33,021 nucleotides of DNA from JAAFIP01 sp031428975 (GTDB lineage Bacteria; Pseudomonadota; Gammaproteobacteria; Burkholderiales; Burkholderiaceae_C): NCBI GenBank assembly GCA_031428975.1, contig JANOYR010000061.1, forward strand, positions 1 to 33,021, written 5' to 3'. The position numbers and the translations under genes are program-made. The notes below the pieces were generated by a model that saw only the letters and a list, made by a program, of their open reading frames with translations, was not told the DNA's origin and ran no database searches. This document shows, piece by piece, positions 7,829 to 15,679 of this stretch (positions are counted from its first letter, which is position 1; every line of letters begins with the position of its first letter).

Positions 7829-9817
7829 ATGTACACGACTGCGTATCTTGACATACCGCCGCTCTTGAGCGCCTGCGGTACAGTGGTCTTGCCAGGCTCT
7901 AAAAGTATCTCAAACCGTGTGCTGCTGCTCGCGGCTCTGTCGCAAGGGCGCACGCGTATTCACGACCTGCTCGACTCAGACGACACACGGGTCATGCTGG
8001 ACGCTTTGCGGGCCATTGGCTGCACGGTGGAGTTAGATGGCAAAGCGCTTGCCGTCACAGGATTAGGCGGCCAAGCGCCTCGCGCTGCCAAACTTTTTTT
8101 AGGCAATGCAGGAACGGCCATGCGACCGTTGGCAGCTGCTTTGGCGGTATTGGGAGGCGACTTTGAGCTCTCTGGTGTGGCCAGAATGCACGAACGGCCT
8201 ATTGGCGATTTAGTGGATGCGCTGCGCAGTTTGGGCTGTTCGGTAGAGTATTGTGCAAAAGAAGGATTTCCCCCGCTGCGATTGCGTGCCGCTGCATTGA
8301 AATTGGATGCCCCCATTTCTGTGCGCGGCGATGTATCTAGCCAATTTCTCACCGCTTTGTTGATGGCACTGCCCTTAGTGGCCAAAAAAGACATCGTGAT
8401 TGAGGTAGTGGGCGAGCTAATCTCAAAGCCCTACATTGAAATCACACTCAATTTACTGGCACGCTTTGGAGTCTTTGTAAAACGTGATGGCTGGCAACGG
8501 TTTACCGTTCCAGCGGGATCAGCCTACCTATCACCAGGCGAAGTATATGTTGAATCTGACGCGTCTTCTGCTAGCTATTTCATAGCTATTGGAGCTATTG
8601 GCGCAGCGCCAGCAGGCGTATTATCTCAAAAATCTATTCGTATTGAGGGATTGGGATTTGACTCTATTCAAGGCGATATTCGCTTTGTCGAGGCTGCCAT
8701 AGCCATGGGGGCTCATATCAACAGCGATGCCAACTCAATGCTTGTTAGCCGTGGGGCTTGGCCCCTCAAAGCCATTGATATGGATTGCAACCACATGCCA
8801 GATGCTGCCATGACATTGGCTGTGATGGCGCTCTATGCTGAAGGCACAAGTACCCTGCGCAATATCGCCAGTTGGCGCGTTAAAGAAACCGACCGATTAG
8901 CCGCCATGGCGATTGAACTGCGCAAGTTAGGCGCGGTCGTCGTGGAGGGCGCAGACTTTATATCAGTCACACCACCGGCACTCGAAAACTGGAAAAATGC
9001 ATCCATTCACACCTATGACGACCACCGCATGGCCATGTGTTTTTCGCTCGCCGCCTTTAACCCGGCGGGGGTGGTCGTGCGCATCGAAGATCCACAATGC
9101 GTTGCCAAGACATTCCCTGACTATTTTGAAACTTTATTTGCAGTGTCTAACGCAACCAAAGTCCCTGTCATTTGCATCGATGGACCTACTGCGTCCGGCA
9201 AAGGAACACTAGCGAGCCAACTAGCGCAGCGTTTGGGTTACCATTATTTAGACTCTGGCGCACTGTACAGGCTTACAGCGCTCGCGGCTCAGCGCGCTGG
9301 CGTAGCTTGGGATGACGAATCATCAATTGCCCAAGTTGCCACGCATTTACCAGTAGTATTTGAAGGAAGCAGTGTATTGCTCAATGAAGACGATGTGTCG
9401 GAAGCAATTCGCACAGAAGCCATGGGTATTGGCGCATCTAAAGTATCCGTTTGGCCCGCAGTTCGCAGCGCCCTGACCCAGCTGCAATTAGGCTTTGCCA
9501 AGCTACCGGGTTTGGTGGCGGATGGACGGGATATGGGGACGGTCATTTTTCCCGAAGCACCTCTGAAGGTATTTTTAACCGCCAGCGCTACTACACGGGC
9601 GCAGCGGCGTTATAAGCAGTTGATTTCAAAGGGAATTTCTGCTAAAATTGACAGTCTTACTGCTGACTTAGAGGCGCGCGACGCTCGGGACTCCTCCCGA
9701 CTAACCGCGCCACTGAAGCCCGCAGCAGACGCTGTGCTGCTTGATAACTCTGATCTGTCGGTTGAAAAATCTATAGAACATGTGCTTAACTTGTGGCAAA
9801 GCAAGCTGGGTGTGTAG
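7829..9817 (+). CDS. aroA-cmk: Fused EPSP synthase / cytidylate kinase
   Basis: One 662-residue frame encodes two enzymes. Residues 1 to about 438 are 3-phosphoshikimate 1-carboxyvinyltransferase: LPGSKSISNR at 21-30 binds substrate, LGNAGTAMRP at 91-100 is the class I loop, D325 lies in NHMPDAAMT and K352-E353 in KETDR. From about 445 the protein is CMP/dCMP kinase, with the P-loop GPTASGKGT at 452-460, YLDSGALYR and the RDARD motif near 618-622. The shikimate half feeds chorismate to the upstream pheA and tyrA. The kinase half is normally a separate gene just before rpsA, exactly where it lies here. Such fusions are annotated in Comamonadaceae, so this is a lineage marker rather than an assembly artefact. 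Confidence 0.95.
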   Translation: MYTTAYLDIPPLLSACGTVVLPGSKSISNRVLLLAALSQGRTRIHDLLDSDDTRVMLDALRAIGCTVELDGKALAVTGLGGQAPRAAKLFLGNAGTAMRPLAAALAVLGGDFELSGVARMHERPIGDLVDALRSLGCSVEYCAKEGFPPLRLRAAALKLDAPISVRGDVSSQFLTALLMALPLVAKKDIVIEVVGELISKPYIEITLNLLARFGVFVKRDGWQRFTVPAGSAYLSPGEVYVESDASSASYFIAIGAIGAAPAGVLSQKSIRIEGLGFDSIQGDIRFVEAAIAMGAHINSDANSMLVSRGAWPLKAIDMDCNHMPDAAMTLAVMALYAEGTSTLRNIASWRVKETDRLAAMAIELRKLGAVVVEGADFISVTPPALENWKNASIHTYDDHRMAMCFSLAAFNPAGVVVRIEDPQCVAKTFPDYFETLFAVSNATKVPVICIDGPTASGKGTLASQLAQRLGYHYLDSGALYRLTALAAQRAGVAWDDESSIAQVATHLPVVFEGSSVLLNEDDVSEAIRTEAMGIGASKVSVWPAVRSALTQLQLGFAKLPGLVADGRDMGTVIFPEAPLKVFLTASATTRAQRRYKQLISKGISAKIDSLTADLEARDARDSSRLTAPLKPAADAVLLDNSDLSVEKSIEHVLNLWQSKLGV

Positions 9818-9943
9818 ACACATCTCTACCCGCCCAAATTAGCCCACCGTGCACATCTGGCGCAGCAATGCGCACCGCTTGGTGGTTTATTAACTTAACC
9901 GCTTACAGATGGTAATTTTACAAACTGTAATTTTATAAAATTT

Positions 9944-9979
9944 GCCTGATGCCAGCGTTATATGGTCATATGCAGCTAC
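9944..9979 (-). repeat. Dispersed 36-base element, copy in rpsA leader
   Basis: Read on the minus strand this matches the family core: GTAGCTGCA, then TATGACCATATAAC, then GCTGGCATCAGGC. It differs from the consensus by a few bases. On the minus strand it is followed by AAATTTTATAAAA, resembling the tail of the senA copy. It lies 58 bases before the rpsA start, so it may be part of the transcribed leader or promoter of ribosomal protein S1. Confidence 0.7.
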
Positions 9980-10036
9980 ATAAACGATAGCAATTGTGCG
10001 GTCGTAAAACTCTCATATGCCACTCTTGGAAACACA

Positions 10037-11719
10037 ATGTCCGAATCTTTCGCAGCCCTATTTGAAGAATCATTGACACGCTCAGAAATGCGCACTGGCG
10101 AGGTCATCACCGCCGAAGTCATCCGCGTCGAGCACAGCCACGTCGTAGTAAACGCTGGCCTCAAGTCTGAAGCCTATGTGCCAATCGAAGAATTTAAAGA
10201 TGACCAAGGTGTCATCGAAGTCAAAGCAGGCGACTTTGTCTCTGTGGCGATCACCAGCGTTGAAAACGGCTACGGTGACACCATCCTCTCGCGCGATATG
10301 GCCAAGCGCTTGTCTTCATGGATGAGCCTAGAAAAAGCCCTCGAATCCGGCGAATTTGTTACTGGCCAGACCAGCGGCAAAGTCAAGGGTGGCCTGACCG
10401 TGTTGGTCAACGGCATCCGTGCATTCTTGCCCGGTTCGCTCATTGAAGCGCGTCCGCTCAAAGATCTGTCTCCCTATGAGAACAAAACCCTTGAATTCAA
10501 GGTTATCAAGCTCGATCGCAAGCGCAACAACGTCGTTCTGAGCCACCGCGCAGTGCGCGAAGCCAGCATGGGCGAAGAGCGCGCAAAACTCATGGACACC
10601 TTGAAAGAAGGCTCTGTGGTGCGCGGCGTGGTGAAAAACATCACCGAATACGGCGCATTTGTGGACTTGGGCGGCATCGACGGCCTCTTGCACATCACCG
10701 ACATGGCATGGCGCCGCGTTCGCCACCCATCCGAGGTGGTTACTGCTGGTCAAGAAATCAGCGCCAAGATTCTCAAGTTTGACACCGAGAAGAGCCGTGT
10801 GTCCTTGGGCCTCAAACAAATGGGCGACGACCCGTGGATGGGCGTGAACCGCCGCTACCCCACCGGTACGCGCATGTTTGGCAAGATCACCAACATCGCC
10901 GACTACGGCGCGTTTGTGGAACTCGAGCCGGGCATCGAAGGCTTGGTACACGTCAGCGAGATGGACTGGACCAACAAAAACGTGGCACCAAGCAAACTCG
11001 TGACCATGGGCCAAGAAGTCGAAGTCATGGTTTTAGAAATCGACGAAGACAAACGCCGCATCAGCCTGGGCATGAAGCAGTGCCGCGCCAACCCATGGGA
11101 AGAGTTCTCGGCCAACACCAAGCGTGGTGACCGCGTCAAGGGCCCTATCAAATCCATCACCGATTTCGGCGTGTTTGTGGGCTTGGCCGCTGGTATCGAC
11201 GGTTTGGTTCACCTCTCGGATCTGTCGTGGAACGAAACCGGTGAAGTGGCTGTGCGCAACTACAAAAAGGGCCAAGACGTGGAAGCCATTGTGCTGGCCA
11301 TCGACGTGGACCGCGAGCGCATCAGCTTGGGTATCAAACAGCTCGACTCTGACCCATTCACCACCTTCGTGTCGATCAACGACAAAGGCGCTTCAGTGAC
11401 GGGTAAGGTCAAAACTGTGGACGCCAAAGGCGCTGAAATCGACTTGGGCGAAGACATCATCGGCTACCTGCGCGCCTCCGAGATCAGCCGCGACCGCGTC
11501 GAAGACGCACGCAGCGTGCTCAAAGAAGGTGACGAAGTCACTGCTGTGGTGGTCAACATCGACCGCAAAACGCGCAACATCCAGTTGTCTGTGAAAGCCA
11601 AAGATGCATCTGACCAACAAGAAGCCATGACCACGCTGAGCCAACAGTCTGCCAAAGAAAATGCTGGCACAACAAGCTTGGGCGCATTGCTGCGCGCCAA
11701 GTTAGACGGCAACAACTAA
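10037..11719 (+). CDS. rpsA: 30S ribosomal protein S1
   Basis: S1 holds mRNA on the 30S subunit and is needed to initiate on leaders with weak Shine-Dalgarno sites. The 560-residue protein contains six S1 (OB-fold) repeats. The clear later ones begin near GSVVRGVVKNITEYGAFVDL, GTRMFGKITNIADYGAFVEL, GDRVKGPIKSITDFGVFVGL and GASVTGKVKTVDAKGAEIDL. The conserved N-terminus MSESFAALFEESL fixes the start at 10037; an in-frame ATG at 9962 would translate the dispersed repeat region and is rejected. The gene follows cmk and precedes ihfB, the order seen across proteobacteria. Codon use is notably more GC-rich and regular than in the neighbouring genes, as expected for a very highly expressed protein. 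Confidence 0.97.
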   Translation: MSESFAALFEESLTRSEMRTGEVITAEVIRVEHSHVVVNAGLKSEAYVPIEEFKDDQGVIEVKAGDFVSVAITSVENGYGDTILSRDMAKRLSSWMSLEKALESGEFVTGQTSGKVKGGLTVLVNGIRAFLPGSLIEARPLKDLSPYENKTLEFKVIKLDRKRNNVVLSHRAVREASMGEERAKLMDTLKEGSVVRGVVKNITEYGAFVDLGGIDGLLHITDMAWRRVRHPSEVVTAGQEISAKILKFDTEKSRVSLGLKQMGDDPWMGVNRRYPTGTRMFGKITNIADYGAFVELEPGIEGLVHVSEMDWTNKNVAPSKLVTMGQEVEVMVLEIDEDKRRISLGMKQCRANPWEEFSANTKRGDRVKGPIKSITDFGVFVGLAAGIDGLVHLSDLSWNETGEVAVRNYKKGQDVEAIVLAIDVDRERISLGIKQLDSDPFTTFVSINDKGASVTGKVKTVDAKGAEIDLGEDIIGYLRASEISRDRVEDARSVLKEGDEVTAVVVNIDRKTRNIQLSVKAKDASDQQEAMTTLSQQSAKENAGTTSLGALLRAKLDGNN

Positions 11720-11731
11720 GCTACAGAGCTG

Positions 11732-12046
11732 ATGACCCGCAGCGATTTAGTCGAAGCGCTGGCCCTGAGGTTTGGCCAGCTCACGCACCGCGATGCCGAA
11801 ATTGCCGTCAAGACCATTCTTGACGCGATGGGGGACGCGCTGGTACGTGGGCACAGAATAGAAATTCGTGGCTTCGGCAGTTTTTCGGTTAACCGCCGCC
11901 CTCCCCGCATCGGGCGCAATCCGCGCACGGGCGAGGCGGTGACGATTGATGAAAAGCGCGTGCCGCACTTCAAACCGGGCAAGGCCTTGCGCGAAGCGGT
12001 CGACATGCAAACAGAGACGCTGAAGGCGAAAAATCAATTGGTCTAG
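11732..12046 (+). CDS. ihfB: Integration host factor subunit beta
   Basis: IHF beta pairs with IHF alpha to bend DNA sharply at specific sites, acting in recombination, replication and transcription. The 104-residue protein shows the HU/IHF fold: MTRSDLVEAL with the N-terminal helices, the arm entry IEIRGFGSFSVNRRPPRIGR and the tip NPRTGEAV, whose proline intercalates into DNA. KRVPHFKPGKALRE closes the body. It starts 12 bases after rpsA stops, an rpsA-ihfB arrangement conserved in proteobacteria, so the two are probably co-transcribed. A strong terminator-like hairpin occurs 42 bases after its stop, inside lapA. Confidence 0.96.
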   Translation: MTRSDLVEALALRFGQLTHRDAEIAVKTILDAMGDALVRGHRIEIRGFGSFSVNRRPPRIGRNPRTGEAVTIDEKRVPHFKPGKALREAVDMQTETLKAKNQLV

Positions 12047-12072
12047 GCCGCATTTGGTTTAAACTCTAGGGC

Positions 12073-12384
12073 ATGAAAACCCTGATCCGGCTGCTTCAGT
12101 GGACACTGAAAGCAGCCGTTTTTTTTACCCTTTTTGCTTTTGCGCTGAACAATACGCAAGACACCGATGTGCAATTTTTCTTCGGCTATGCATGGAACGC
12201 ACCCTTGGTTTTGGTGGTGCTTGCCGCGTTTACAGCTGGCGTAGCCATAGGTGTGTTGGGCATGGTGCCGCGCTGGTGGCGGCACAAACGCACAGCGCAC
12301 AAACTCAAAGAACGCGCCGTATCCGCTCCTAATAGTGAAGCAGTATATGACGCTACGACGGCGATATCTGCCTCTAAACCTTAA
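12073..12384 (+). CDS. lapA: LapA (YciS/DUF1049) inner-membrane protein
   Basis: LapA is a small bitopic or two-span inner-membrane protein that, with LapB, tunes lipopolysaccharide synthesis. The 103-residue product has hydrophobic segments at about 12-25 (KAAVFFTLFAFAL) and 42-62 (APLVLVVLAAFTAGVAIGVL), followed by a basic cytoplasmic stretch RWWRHKRTAHKLKER. NNTQDTDVQFFFG between them matches the LapA domain pattern. It is followed by lapB after 36 bases, the standard pair. Two oddities are reported separately: a hairpin with an eight-T run inside codons 6-18, and a C-terminal tail resembling a degenerate copy of the dispersed repeat. Confidence 0.88.
   Translation: MKTLIRLLQWTLKAAVFFTLFAFALNNTQDTDVQFFFGYAWNAPLVLVVLAAFTAGVAIGVLGMVPRWWRHKRTAHKLKERAVSAPNSEAVYDATTAISASKP
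12088..12126 (+). terminator. Intrinsic terminator-like hairpin inside lapA
   Basis: The arms CGGCTGCTTCAGT (12088-12100) and ACTGAAAGCAGCCG (12105-12118) pair over 13 base pairs with one bulged A and a GGAC loop. Eight Ts follow directly at 12119-12126. This has every feature of a rho-independent terminator for rightward transcription. It lies within the lapA coding sequence, whose ATG is at 12073, so it would end rpsA-ihfB transcripts unless ribosomes on lapA block folding. Confidence 0.75.
12337..12372 (+). repeat. Possible degenerate copy of the dispersed element in lapA
   Basis: GAAGCAGTATATGAC followed by GCTACGACGGCGATATCTGCC resembles the family core; AGCAGTATATG is identical to the copy at 24629, the next bases match in part, and ATCTG is kept. 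It sits in the lapA tail in the same reading frame as the hldD and senA copies, giving E-A-V-Y-D-A-T-T-A-I-S-A. Similarity over the second half is only about two bases in three, so chance is not excluded. Confidence 0.3.
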
Positions 12385-12420
12385 AATTATGCGAGTGGCC
12401 TTATCCCACACGCCCACGCC

Positions 12421-13569
12421 ATGGAACTAGACTTCACCACACTGCTTTGGAGCTTGCCACTGGTATTTGTACTGGGCTGGACTGCGTCTCGGCTGGATCT
12501 GCTCCAACTGCGCATGGAAAATCGCCGTGAGCCCAAGGCATATTTCAAAGGCTTGAATTTTTTGCTTAACGAGCAACAAGACCAAGCCATTGATGCATTC
12601 ATTGAAGCGGTGCAACACGACCCTGACACCTCGGAACTGCATTTTGCACTGGGCAACCTTTTTCGGCGGCGCGGCGAGTACGACCGCGCGGTGCGCGTGC
12701 ATGAGCATTTGCTCTCACGCGCAGATCTTAGCGCCGCCGAGCGAGACCGTGCCCAGCATGCATTGGCACAAGACTATGTGAAAGCGGGCCTACTTGACCG
12801 TGCCGAAGCGGCTCTAGCGCAGCTAGAAGGAACTGCGTTTGAAACCTCAGCGCGCTTAGCCCGGCTAACCATCTTCGAGCGCTTGAGGGACTGGCCTGCC
12901 GCCACATTGATTGCCCAAAAATTACAAGACGCGGGCCAAGGAGATTTCAGCACGCGCTTGGCACATTATTTGTGTGAACAAGCCGCACAAACTGCAAAAA
13001 ATGGCCTCCAGCAAGAAGCCCAGGCCTTGCTGACCCAAGCGATTGCCGCCGCTCCGCAGGCCGGACGCGCCCGGCTTGCTTTGGCACAGTGGCATTCAAA
13101 ATCACTTGACCACCGCGTTGCGTACGAAACCTTGGCGCCTTTGTTTGCGCAACCGCACAGCAGCAGTGCTTTGGCCGCAAAGCCTTTAAGCGAGGCGGCG
13201 GCGGCCTCTGGCCAACAACAAGCGGCTTATGCGTTGCTCCAAAACACCTATGCCCAGTCAGCATCTATCGACGTGCTTGATGCGATCGTCCAGCTAGAGG
13301 GCACCAGCAGCGAACAAGCCAGAGAGCACTATATTCACCACCTCGAGCGTGAGCCCAGCTTAGCAGTGGCCACGCGCTGGCTGGCTGGCGAAAAGCTGGA
13401 ACATGAACAGTTTCACCCGTTGGTACAAAAAGCTTTAGACAAAGCCGTTAAACCGCTGCTGCGCTACCGCTGCGCGGCCTGTGGTTTTGAAGCGCAAGCC
13501 TACTTTTGGCAATGCCCCGGCTGCCAAGCGTGGGACAGCTTCCCGACACGGCGCGTTGACGAGCTTTAG
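12421..13569 (+). CDS. lapB: LapB (YciM) LPS assembly regulator, TPR protein
   Basis: LapB is anchored in the inner membrane and, in E. coli, delivers LpxC to the FtsH protease, setting the rate of lipid A synthesis. The 382-residue protein has one N-terminal membrane segment (FTTLLWSLPLVFVLGWTASR, about 5-24). TPR-type helical repeats follow from about residue 35, including YFKGLNFLLNEQQDQAIDAF and LHFALGNLFRRRGEYDRAV. It ends in a rubredoxin-like metal site with C351, C354, C365 and C368 (YRCAACGF and WQCPGCQAWDS). Length and layout equal the E. coli protein. It sits just after lapA and directly abuts the heptose kinase, tying three LPS-related genes together. Confidence 0.94.
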   Translation: MELDFTTLLWSLPLVFVLGWTASRLDLLQLRMENRREPKAYFKGLNFLLNEQQDQAIDAFIEAVQHDPDTSELHFALGNLFRRRGEYDRAVRVHEHLLSRADLSAAERDRAQHALAQDYVKAGLLDRAEAALAQLEGTAFETSARLARLTIFERLRDWPAATLIAQKLQDAGQGDFSTRLAHYLCEQAAQTAKNGLQQEAQALLTQAIAAAPQAGRARLALAQWHSKSLDHRVAYETLAPLFAQPHSSSALAAKPLSEAAAASGQQQAAYALLQNTYAQSASIDVLDAIVQLEGTSSEQAREHYIHHLEREPSLAVATRWLAGEKLEHEQFHPLVQKALDKAVKPLLRYRCAACGFEAQAYFWQCPGCQAWDSFPTRRVDEL

Positions 13570-13637
13570 TGCGTCAATGCGCGTTTTACATGGACAAAGC
13601 GTATAAACTTCTTTTTTTATTGACTGCTTTTTGTTGC

Positions 13638-14573
13638 ATGAACATCTCCCAAACTGCCCTTGCCGCCGCCCGAGTCCTTGTGGTGGGCGATGCCATGCTC
13701 GACCGCTACTGGTATGGCACGGTAGACCGCATCAGCCCTGAAGCCCCGGTGCCCGTGGTGCGCGTGACGCGCGAAGAAGAGCGTGTGGGTGCTGCAGCCA
13801 ACGTCGCTTACAACGCCTCTTGTTTAGGCGCACAAGCCAGCTTTGTAGGTGTTGTGGGTGACGATGCGCCGGGCAATACGCTCGAAGCTTTGATGCGCCA
13901 GACCGGTATTGCCACACATTTGGCGCGTGATTCGGGCCTGCAAACTACGGTGAAGCTGCGCGTGATCGGCCGCGCACAGCAACTCATTCGTATTGATTTT
14001 GAAAATACGCCTGACCACGATGCGCTGGCCATTCAGACGCTCACTTTTAAGCAACTCCTGCCAACGCACCACGCCGTGCTGTTCTCTGATTACGCTAAAG
14101 GTGGCCTGAACCACGTGCAAGAAATGATTCAATTGGCACGCGCCGCTGGCAAGCCGGTCTTGGTTGACCCCAAAGGATCAGATTACGCACGCTACAAAAA
14201 CGCGAGCGTTCTGACGCCTAACCGCAATGAACTCCAGCAGGTAATAGGCGCTTGGAAGAGCGAGGAAGAGCTGCGTACCAAGGCGCAAAACCTGCGCACT
14301 TCGCTGAATTTAGATGCTCTTTTGTTCACCCGCAGCGAAGATGGAATGAGCCTGTATGATGCGGACGGTGATTTGCATGTGAAAGCGCAGGCGCGTGAAG
14401 TGTTTGACGTCACTGGCGCAGGCGACACGGTGATTGCCACGCTGGCCTCACTGGTGGCCGCTGGCCTCACGCTGCGCGAAGCCATGCCGCATGCCAACCG
14501 TGCAGGCGGTATCGTAGTGGGTAAGTTTGGCACGGCCACGGTGTCGTACAACGAATTGTTTGGACCGACGTAA
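13638..14573 (+). CDS. hldE: D-glycero-beta-D-manno-heptose-7-phosphate kinase (HldE kinase domain)
   Basis: This PfkB/ribokinase-family enzyme phosphorylates heptose 7-phosphate at C1, on the route to ADP-heptose for the LPS inner core. Key features are RVLVVGDAMLDRYW, RISPEAPVPVV, GAAANVAYNA and the catalytic aspartate D263 in VTGAGDTVIA. At 311 residues it is only the kinase half of E. coli HldE; the adenylyltransferase half is a separate gene in this lineage and is not in the window. I chose the ATG at 13638 (MNISQTALAAARVLVVGD) from family alignment. Longer starts (ATG 13590, GTG 13569) would add a hydrophobic, signal-like stretch KLLFLLTAFCC that makes no sense for a cytosolic kinase, though neither start has a good Shine-Dalgarno site. 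Confidence 0.9.
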   Translation: MNISQTALAAARVLVVGDAMLDRYWYGTVDRISPEAPVPVVRVTREEERVGAAANVAYNASCLGAQASFVGVVGDDAPGNTLEALMRQTGIATHLARDSGLQTTVKLRVIGRAQQLIRIDFENTPDHDALAIQTLTFKQLLPTHHAVLFSDYAKGGLNHVQEMIQLARAAGKPVLVDPKGSDYARYKNASVLTPNRNELQQVIGAWKSEEELRTKAQNLRTSLNLDALLFTRSEDGMSLYDADGDLHVKAQAREVFDVTGAGDTVIATLASLVAAGLTLREAMPHANRAGGIVVGKFGTATVSYNELFGPT

Positions 14574-14597
14574 ACGTTGCCTTATAAAAAATTAATG

Positions 14598-14621
14598 ATG
14601 AAAATCGTAGCCATCGTATGA
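14598..14621 (+). CDS. Possible seven-codon leader ORF duplicating the hldD start
   Basis: ATGAAAATCGTAG at 14598-14610 is nearly repeated as ATGAAAATAGTAG at 14618-14630, the true hldD start. The first ATG opens a seven-codon frame (M-K-I-V-A-I-V) whose TGA overlaps the hldD ATG by the usual ATGA. It may be a partial tandem duplication of the gene start that now acts as a coupling leader. There is no visible Shine-Dalgarno site for it, so this is weakly supported. Confidence 0.25.
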   Translation: MKIVAIV

Positions 14622-15640
14622 AAATAGTAGTCACTGGAGCAGCAGGCTTTATAGGTGCCAACATCATCGCGGGCTTGAATGCGCGCGGCATCAGCAACAT
14701 CATTGCCGTGGACGATCTGACGCAAGGCGACAAGTTTGCCAACCTTGCGGATTTGCACATTGCCGACTATGTGGATGCACGCTGTTTTTATACGCAGTTT
14801 GCTGCAGGTGCGTTTGGTCAAGTGGAAGCCGCCTTCCACGAAGGCGCATGCTCTGACACCATGGAGAGCAATGGCCAGTTCATGATGGAGAACAATTTTG
14901 AAGTCTCCAAGCGCCTGTTTGCCGCCTGCCAAGCGCAGGGCACACGCTTGTTCTATGCTTCGTCAGCGGCAACCTATGGCGGTAGCGACACCTTCAAAGA
15001 GTCGCCAGAATTCGAAAAACCGCTCAACGTCTATGGCTACAGCAAACTGCTGTTTGACCAATACCTGCGCCGCGCACTGGGCGCACAGTTTCAAAACGCC
15101 AATACCCAAACTGTGGGTTTCAGGTATTTCAATGTCTACGGTCCGCGCGAGCAGCACAAGGGCCGGATGGCCAGTGTGGCTTTTCACCAGCACGGCCAGT
15201 TCAAAAGCACAGGCCGTGTCAAGCTGTTTGGCGAATATGGCGGCTACGCAGCAGGCGAGCAAAAGCGTGATTTTGTCTTCATTGACGATGTAGTGGCCGT
15301 GAACCTGTGGTTTTTTGACAATCCCAGCAAATCGGGCATCTTTAACCTAGGCTCTGGCCGCGCCCAGCCATTCAACGATGTGGCGCGTGCGGTGATTGAA
15401 AATCTCTCAAACGCTACACTTTTAATAGCAAACAATGACCATATGACCGTGACATCTGGTTTAAATTTCTTAAAAAATGTAGATTATGTGCCCTTCCCTG
15501 ATGCGCTGCGCGGCAAATACCAGTGCTTCACCCAAGCCGATCTTTCAGCGCTGCGCGGGACGGGTTGCATGCACGCTTTTGCCGATGTGGCCACAGGCGT
15601 AGGCAGTTACATGCGTTGGCTAGAAAAAGCCAAAACCTGA
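14618..15640 (+). CDS. hldD: ADP-L-glycero-D-manno-heptose 6-epimerase
   Basis: HldD converts ADP-D,D-heptose to ADP-L,D-heptose, the donor for the LPS inner core. It is a 340-residue short-chain dehydrogenase-type protein with the NADP Rossmann motif VVTGAAGFIGANI at the N-terminus. The catalytic Y139-x-x-x-K143 lies in NVYGYSKLLFDQYL, after YASSAATYGG. Family hallmarks FRYFNVYGPREQHKGRMAS and VPFPDALRGKYQCFTQADL are present. Residues about 266-282 (TLLIANNDHMTVTSGLN) are unlike homologues and correspond to an in-frame copy of the dispersed 36-base element, making the protein some 30 residues longer than E. coli HldD (310). The catalytic domain is untouched, so activity is likely retained. 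Confidence 0.95.
   Translation: MKIVVTGAAGFIGANIIAGLNARGISNIIAVDDLTQGDKFANLADLHIADYVDARCFYTQFAAGAFGQVEAAFHEGACSDTMESNGQFMMENNFEVSKRLFAACQAQGTRLFYASSAATYGGSDTFKESPEFEKPLNVYGYSKLLFDQYLRRALGAQFQNANTQTVGFRYFNVYGPREQHKGRMASVAFHQHGQFKSTGRVKLFGEYGGYAAGEQKRDFVFIDDVVAVNLWFFDNPSKSGIFNLGSGRAQPFNDVARAVIENLSNATLLIANNDHMTVTSGLNFLKNVDYVPFPDALRGKYQCFTQADLSALRGTGCMHAFADVATGVGSYMRWLEKAKT
15425..15460 (+). repeat. Dispersed 36-base element inside hldD, in frame
   Basis: ATAGCAAACAATGACC then ATATGACCGTGACATCTGGT is a close match to the family core. It is read within hldD as I-A-N-N-D-H-M-T-V-T-S-G, in the same frame as the copy in senA. The following bases TTTAAATTTCTTAAAAAA resemble the AT-rich tail seen after other copies. 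It lies between the last Rossmann-side helix and the conserved VPFPDALRGKYQ, a region that is variable in HldD. Confidence 0.85.
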
Positions 15641-15679
15641 GCGGTTTGTTGAGTGCGCCCGAGCAGCAAGGTCTGCAAA

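Noticed and set aside
8560..8615. AGCTATTTCATAGCTATTGGAGCTATT in aroA as another repeat copy (written here only as three AGCTATT-like units)
   Set aside because: It encodes the conserved SASYFIAIGAIGA segment of EPSP synthase and does not match the dispersed element.
10328..11014. 228-codon open frame on the minus strand of rpsA
   Set aside because: It is an antisense shadow of the strongly biased rpsA codons, with no homologous motif.
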